From positions 9,595,283-9,659,282 of the forward strand of contig OY744609.1 in assembly GCA_963556255.1 (NCBI GenBank): DNA of 64,000 nt, in the 5' to 3' direction. Shown piece after piece: positions 58,697 to 64,000 of this stretch. The translations under genes and the position numbers were made by a program. Every line of letters begins with the position of its first letter. The stretch's first letter is position 1. The notes below the pieces were generated by a model. It saw only the letters and a program-made list of their open reading frames with translations. It ran no database searches and was not told the origin of the DNA. This DNA comes from Allolobophora icterica (taxonomy: Eukaryota > Annelida > Clitellata > Crassiclitellata > Lumbricidae).

Positions 58697-61600
58697 ATGG
58701 AGCAGGAAGTTCAAAATGTAGAGGATGAAGATGGACTGAATCCAGGAGACTCTAATCTGTTTCTCGACTCAACAAGAGCAGCAACGTTGTACGCTGGTCT
58801 CGAGACCTTGCACCGGCAGAAGCATTTCATCGACGTGACTCTCTGTGCGGGTAACCGAGAGATCGATTGTCACAAGAACATTCTTGCTATATCCAGTGCA
58901 TATTTCATGACGATGTTCATGAGTGGAATGATGGAAGGGCAACAGAAGAAGATCCACATCAAGGAAATGGATGGACAGACGCTCGAGTTGCTCATCGACT
59001 ACATCTACACCGGCGAGATCACGCTGTCGACGGACAATGTCCAGAATGTCCTTTCGGCAGCCAATCTCTTCCAGATCCTCTCGCTCAAGGACGGCTGTGC
59101 GGAGTTCATGATCAAACACATCAGTGTGTCCAACTGCATAGGTGTCTACTTCTTTGCACAAGCCCACCAGTGCAACCACCTCGCAGTTCACGCCAAGGAG
59201 CTGATCAATTCCCAGTTTGACGTACTGTGTCGCGAACAAGAGTTCCTCTTTCTGCCAGCTGATAAACTGATCGAACTGATCAATGACGATCAGATCAACC
59301 TCAAGCGGGAGGAACAACTCTACGAGGCATGCTTGGCCTGGCTGAACTATTCGATCGATGAACGAAAGCAACATATCTTTGACGTCTTCAGTTGCATCCG
59401 ATTTGCGAACATCAGCTCGTATTATTTCTGCGACAACATCGACAGTAACGAGCTGTTGCGAGGATGCGACCCGCTGCAGAAAAGCCTTCACGCTGTTCGA
59501 TACTTCCACATGATGCAGAACCGGAGGCTGGAGGTGGATCTGAATGATATCCCACGAAGTGGAATGCCGTTTGAACGTGTGATTGTTGTCGTTGCAAATC
59601 CTCAAGCGGAGGACAATTCGCAGAAGTTCAACTGCATGCAAGCGGTTTTGCCGCGCAGTGGAGAGATCAAGTTCGTCTGTAAATTGCCTCACAATCTCTT
59701 TATGCCAGGCAAGTATTATTGTTATTATTATCTTAAACATTCTCAGATTATGTTAAAGACATGTTGTTATACAACTGTTAGACAGCCATGTTTCAGAACA
59801 TTTCTGAGAACATTTCTGAGAACATTTTTGAGAACATTTCTGAGAACATTGTGTGAGATTCAAACATGCACAATACAAATGTTCAGTTACATATTAAAGT
59901 CCATACTTACTTACTTACTCACATATTTTTGATTTGTGTAGATGTATACATCTACACAAATCAAAAATTCAAAATAGAACATGATGAGATCTTTGCTTTG
60001 TAATTTGCTGTGAATAAGCTGGTTATTAAATTAACCCTGCAATTCAGGGTTTACAATCTTGTCTAGGTTCATAAACTAAGATAATTGGCTCGGCTAGTTA
60101 GAAAAAGTTTGAGGGTGTGAGCGTTTCCTCGTGTATTATTATTATTATTTTATTAGTTTATAATTTGTATAACAGTGGAACCTAGTGCACAAGGCATCAA
60201 CTGATGGCACAACAAAACCAAGCTATAGTCACTGAGTATAGAACTAATTAACTTAACAACATATCTGTTTGTTTGCTGTGCATAATTATTATTTACTATG
60301 AATTTTTCTGAAGGTGTTTGTGCGACTGGTGACAATCAGATTTACTTAGCGGGCGGGGCACTGCGTAAGCTGAGCCACAATCGAAGTTCATTTATTCCGG
60401 AAGGTATCTCATCCAGCCTCTACCTCTTCGACCACTTGACGCGTTCGTGGCAAGTTAAAAACCGAATGATCCATCCGCGATGTCAGTTCAGTTTGGTTGT
60501 GGTTGACAGGCGAGTTCTGTAAATTGTGGTTTAACTTAACTATAAAAGTTCCATCTGTTTAGATCAATGCCTGTGAGAGTAGAGAAAGGTGCTACATAAT
60601 TGATGAGGTATATACAGGTGAGGGTAAGGTGAGGCTGGCATCTACGGCCCTTGTTGCCACCAGATGACTTGAAACACTACTAGGTTGTCATGAAACACTA
60701 GAATGCCATGAAACACAGAATGTCATGAAACACTTGAAACTACTAAATTAAATGTCACTCCTTTTATTCACATCCAAAATACCTCCACCGTAAGCTGTTT
60801 AATCACCACTAGCATTCAGTTACTTAGAGAGACCTCAGCCACTACCCTACCTGTGGTAGTGCCAGTCTCATGCCTGGATAAAGGAGGAGAGTGATGGTAA
60901 TCATATGTGTTATGACACAGCATTATTTAACAGCAAATAACCAACCAAGTTACTTAGATTCCTGTGTTCTGTGGTAAAGTTCATATCAAGACTTTGTGAA
61001 AAATTGGGCCTACTAAATTAAATTGCTATTGCAGAAGTTGAATAGAAGGCCTGCTGACACATGTGCCATTATTTAAGGATATCCATCTGTTGCAGGTGTT
61101 TGTTTGCGGTCGGTGGGAGGGACGAAGACGAGTTGTTGGACAGCGTGGAGCGGTACGACCCGCGGCTGAACCTCTGGTCCCTTGTGGCTCCACTGCCTCA
61201 CAAGATGAGATGCATGGCTTCCGTCAGTTACAAGGGAAAGCTGTTCGTCTTCGGAGGAGAGATGTCAACGGAGATCACCAGCGCTGCTTACTGGTAGTGG
61301 TCTTTACGATATACATACCACCGTCACTTCACACGATGTATACGATATCTGTTATACTGATACTTTAATAATAATCAAACATTTATATAGTACCTCGCCC
61401 TCTCAGAGCAAAACAGAGGTGCACGCTATGCTGGCCTTCGTGATGTTAATGTCTGCATGTATCCACACACTTAATATAGAGCCCTTTAGTGCCTTAGAAA
61501 AGGGACTGCTTACACATTCCTTTAAGTCATGTACCGGTAAGTTTCATTAACAAGAGAAGGTCCTCTCTAAGCAATGCTGTTCAGATGACTGGAAAGTTTG

Positions 61601-63891
61601 CCACTGTCAGGCTCTCGCACACGCATAGAACCCAGCCAACAAAGTCTTATCCAGAGTTCACTTCTGACTCTGTGTTTAGAGTTCCTGACAGTCTTTGTTA
61701 TGTTTGATTGTTTGATTGTTGAAAAATTTGTCATTCATTGTGTTAATATTGTCTTTTAGTTATGACCCATCGTCCGATTCCTGGACGAAGTTGCCACCAA
61801 TGAAGAACTGCCGTGCTTTGTCGGGTGCAGTTGTCTATAGAGACAAGATCTACGTCATAGGTACATACACTGTTCTCGGTGCTTTCGTCCATTAATGACT
61901 TCCACAAAGATGGAAGGGGAACCCAAATGCATTCAGATGGATGGGTTTTATATACAATACAATACAATACAACTGTATGACAGAACATTGATGGTGCTGA
62001 GCAATTGTGCGTAAAGGTCTTGCTGAAGGTCCCTGCACAGTGCACTGCCTTGCCTTGGAGAGGCTTGAATCTGTACTCTCCATGTTAGAGATTGAGTGTT
62101 CTAACTAATTGGCTACCGTGATGGGGGTTATGCCACATGCAGACGTCTGTGTCTAAATTTGGTACACAGTTTTATACAATTTTCATGTAGTCTGTGCCTG
62201 AAGCACCAACATAGTACACTGCCTGTGGTCAGTTTGTTGGATGGCAGTATCAAAGTAGCACCCGTCCCCTGAATCACAGTTAGCCTGGTGAGATCAGTAT
62301 GTTAGTCTGATCTAGGCCTTAGTACATGGTTTGAGTGCAGATCCCATGCAGAGTAATGGGGAGGATAATACCAAATGCTTAGAAGGGGAGGGAGTAGTCA
62401 AGAGTAGTTAATTTTATGGAGGACCCCAAAGTAGTTTAGAGGCTGAGGCTGTAATCTAAATTGCTGGTGGCAGGTGCTTTGTCAAGTGGTGATGGGATGG
62501 GTTGTAGAGGTTTTGAAAAGAACCTGAAGTGGAACAAGGGGGCCAAATGGATCTAATGACATTTCTTGTTTTATTTTTTCTGTACATATTGCCAGACTTT
62601 TTCATATAGTTTTAGGAAATATTATATTTGTCAGAGTTGTTAAATTTTATCTCGGTGCTGGTGTTATTGCAGGTGGAAATTCTTCTATCAGTGACAAATG
62701 GAAGAAGGAGTTCTTGCCAGAACACTGCGTCATCTCCGTCGAGGTCTTTGATCCGGCCAACAACTCTTGGACGTTGGGACCTGATCTGTCGAATGCTCTT
62801 TGTGGTGCAGGTAAGCACTCAGGACTCAGATGTTTCAGGTCGCACTCCAGAACTGTTCTTCCAACCAGTTTTATGATTAAATTTCATATGGCTATTGAAC
62901 GAACTGCATGAAGTTTTTTGTCTAATCTGTTCTAATCAAACAGTAAACAGTTCTAGGGATATCTATGATGCCTTTGTCATAGAACACAAGGTATGAATCA
63001 ATATCTGACAGTGTGAGCATTGAGATTGGAGCATTAAACCGCGTTAGGTACTTAATCATTGTATTGGATTCCCATTCAGAGAAAGATCTGTTTCAAACTG
63101 GAGGTGATAGTGTTTAAAGGATTGAATTGTAGCCAACGAAGTACTTAAAGTCAATCCTTATTCCTCAGTTTGTCTGATTTCCTTTCTCTGGTTTTAACAA
63201 AAACTAGAACCGGTCACGATGAAACGAGCTATTTTGGTTGTTGGACCCAAAGTCTTGGATTCTCTTCCTGTGTCTGTTTGTTCTGCTTAGTCTTATATCA
63301 TTCCAGTGCAGCACAAGACTTACATTTGATTTGGTTTGCCATTTGAGCGGCGCTATCTAAATATCCACTTACATTACGTTATTCAGATGGCATATCCACC
63401 ATAAGCTGTCTCACTGTGTGATTTGCTGGACCTGGGATTGACATGACTATGGCATGGTTTTGGTGTTCCATAAGTTGATAGTTGATACCTTGTGTATTAG
63501 ACACCGGCGCTGTAGAAGTCTGTAATTAGCAGTGATTAGTAGTCAATGATGGCTCCTAAGTGAAACTGCAGTCTTAGCTTTCAGTTCTTTGGAACAGAAC
63601 CAGTCAAGATTGTGGAAAAATGGTAGGGTTTTCTTCTTATGTTTTCCACTCTATCAACATTAAGTTACTTTACGTAACTGTTGTCCCTGTGTTGTTTCAG
63701 GTGTTGTAAAGTATGGCGATTCGATTATCCTGATTGGTGGAGAGGATGACAGAAGCTGGATGGCCGGCATGTGCACGCTTAGGGAAGAGAACGGCATCCA
63801 GTCGTGGATTGCTGGAGTGGAACTGCCGATCGTAATGAGCACTTTCGGATGTGTTGTCGCCAATATCTCCAAAAAGATTCTTGATGACTGA
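58697..63891 (+). CDS. BTB-BACK-Kelch (KLHL-type) protein, six coding exons
   Basis: Exons: 58669-59708 (ATG 58697), 60314-60509, 61096-61293, 61760-61860, 62673-62810, 63701-63891 (TGA). All phases fit, giving 611 residues, a normal KLHL length. KLHL proteins are substrate adaptors of Cullin-3 ubiquitin ligases. BTB, about 40-150: FIDVTLCAGNREIDCHKNIL, then YIYTGEITLSTDNVQNVLSA. BACK, about 155-260: CIGVYFFAQAHQCNHLAVHA, then LYEACLAWLNYSIDERKQHI. Kelch blades: GDNQIYLAGGALR, SSLYLFDHLTRSW, RCLFAVGGRDEDELLDSVER, KLFVFGGE, YDPSSDSWTKLP, KIYVIGGN, EVFDPANNSW, DSIILIGGED. Five to six blades are seen. Introns 1 and 2 start with GC. The first exon has an acceptor, so a 5' untranslated exon must lie upstream. 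Which KLHL it is I cannot say. Confidence 0.95.
59709..59714 (+). promoter_or_regulatory. GC-type splice donor, Kelch gene intron 1
   Basis: CAG|GCAAGT is the full donor consensus with C in place of T. Only this site keeps the frame into the exon at 60314 (P-G-V-C-A-T-G-D-N-Q); the nearby GTATTG would shift it and hit a stop. Confidence 0.85.
59788..59856. repeat. 12-bp tandem repeat GAACATTTCTGA, about five units
   Basis: Lies in Kelch intron 1. It keeps the exon frame open as repeated RTFL residues past the splice site, which makes the raw open frame longer than the real exon. Confidence 0.9.
60510..60515 (+). promoter_or_regulatory. GC-type splice donor, Kelch gene intron 2
   Basis: CAG|GCGAGT. 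A split AG|G codon joins it to the exon at 61096 (V-V-D-R-C-L-F-A-V-G-G). The next possible GT (GTTCTG) gives the wrong frame. Confidence 0.85.
60830..60955 (-). mobile_element. Short dispersed repeat related to 34780-34920
   Basis: GGTAGTGCCAGTCTCATGCC, GGATAAAGGAGGAG and GTGTTATGACACAGC correspond in reverse to CTCCTTTCTCCAGGCTTTGG, ACTGGCACTACC and CACTGTGTCATAGC at 34790-34875. A weaker relative is at 5765-5835. Likely a SINE-like element; not classified. Confidence 0.5.
61948..62121 (-). mobile_element. tRNA-derived SINE, family 1, copy 4
   Basis: On the minus strand: GGTAGCCAATTAGTTAGAAC (A box), ACAGATTCAAGCC (B box), core GGGACCTTCAGCAAGACC and tail TTGTATTGTATTG. Lies in Kelch intron 4, antisense to that gene. 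Confidence 0.8.
63200..63395 (+). mobile_element. L2-type LINE 3' end in the last Kelch intron
   Basis: The plus strand reads TVTMKRAILVVGPKVLDSLP with later stops, an L2 C-terminal pattern, and ends GAGCGGCGCTATCTAAATAT. A second LINE-like tail (CACCGGCGCTGTAGAAGTC) follows at 63495-63530. Confidence 0.6.
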
Positions 63892-63913
63892 TTGTGGCAT
63901 GCCATTCTGTTTT

Positions 63914-63919
63914 ATTAAA
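63914..63919 (+). terminator. Poly(A) signal ATTAAA of the Kelch gene
   Basis: ATTAAA lies 23 bases after the stop codon. It is the commonest variant of AATAAA. Inferred from position only; a short 3' UTR would result. Confidence 0.5.
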
Positions 63920-64000
63920 GCAAAATTTCTTATCACAAAGTGTGACAGAACTGTCTTTTGATTCTTTGTTATCAACGGTCTAGGTTGCTAACCGGCTGAG

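Noticed and set aside
58769..59740. 323-residue open frame on the minus strand
   Set aside because: It is the antisense shadow of the BTB-BACK exon; no splice or domain evidence supports it.
59709..59932. Extension of the first Kelch exon with RTFL repeats
   Set aside because: Read-through into the intron; the frame is held open by a 12-bp tandem repeat, and the Kelch domain continues from the next exon instead.

Overview
This window looks like animal nuclear DNA. Genes are split by GT-AG introns, only a small part codes for protein, and the rest is full of simple repeats, minisatellites, tRNA-derived SINEs, decayed LINEs and short DNA transposons. The gene set (Bar-type homeobox, TTLL glutamylase, ODF3-like sperm-tail protein, BTB-Kelch protein, rhodopsin-like receptor), the L2-style LINE tails (GGCGCTATATAAAT) and the very frequent palindrome TAGGCCTA fit a marine invertebrate, perhaps an echinoderm or hemichordate. 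I cannot fix the species.

Layout. 2-526 (+): last exon of a rhodopsin-like GPCR, cut by the window edge and ending inside a minisatellite. 5.3-10.7 kb (-): a complete three-exon Bar-class homeobox gene. 18.7-37.7 kb (-): a TTLL6/TTLL13-type tubulin polyglutamylase; fourteen coding exons join in frame and the last exon is uncertain. 43.3-49.6 kb (+): a complete four-exon ODF3/CIMAP-like gene. 50.4-55.6 kb: a LINE graveyard, within which two exons (54.2-54.7 kb, -) form the C-terminus of a gene I do not recognise. 58.7-63.9 kb (+): a complete six-exon BTB-BACK-Kelch gene with two introns that start with GC instead of GT.

The TTLL gene and the ODF3-like gene are both expected to act in axonemes (tubulin glutamylation; sperm-tail/ciliary microtubule structure) and are divergently arranged, about 5.6 kb apart. 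The other genes show no obvious functional link.

The mobile DNA is the richest signal. At least seven short non-autonomous families with hAT-like features (8-bp target duplications) can be delimited to the base, several as two copies with intact duplications. One piggyBac-like element (TTAA target) has been filled by a (CATA)n microsatellite. Two tRNA-headed SINE families, three or more LINE lineages, an in-frame fusion of two different LINE reverse transcriptases and nested insertions are also visible. I see no convincing new multi-gene system; the most notable points are splice-site oddities and genes shaped by repeats.
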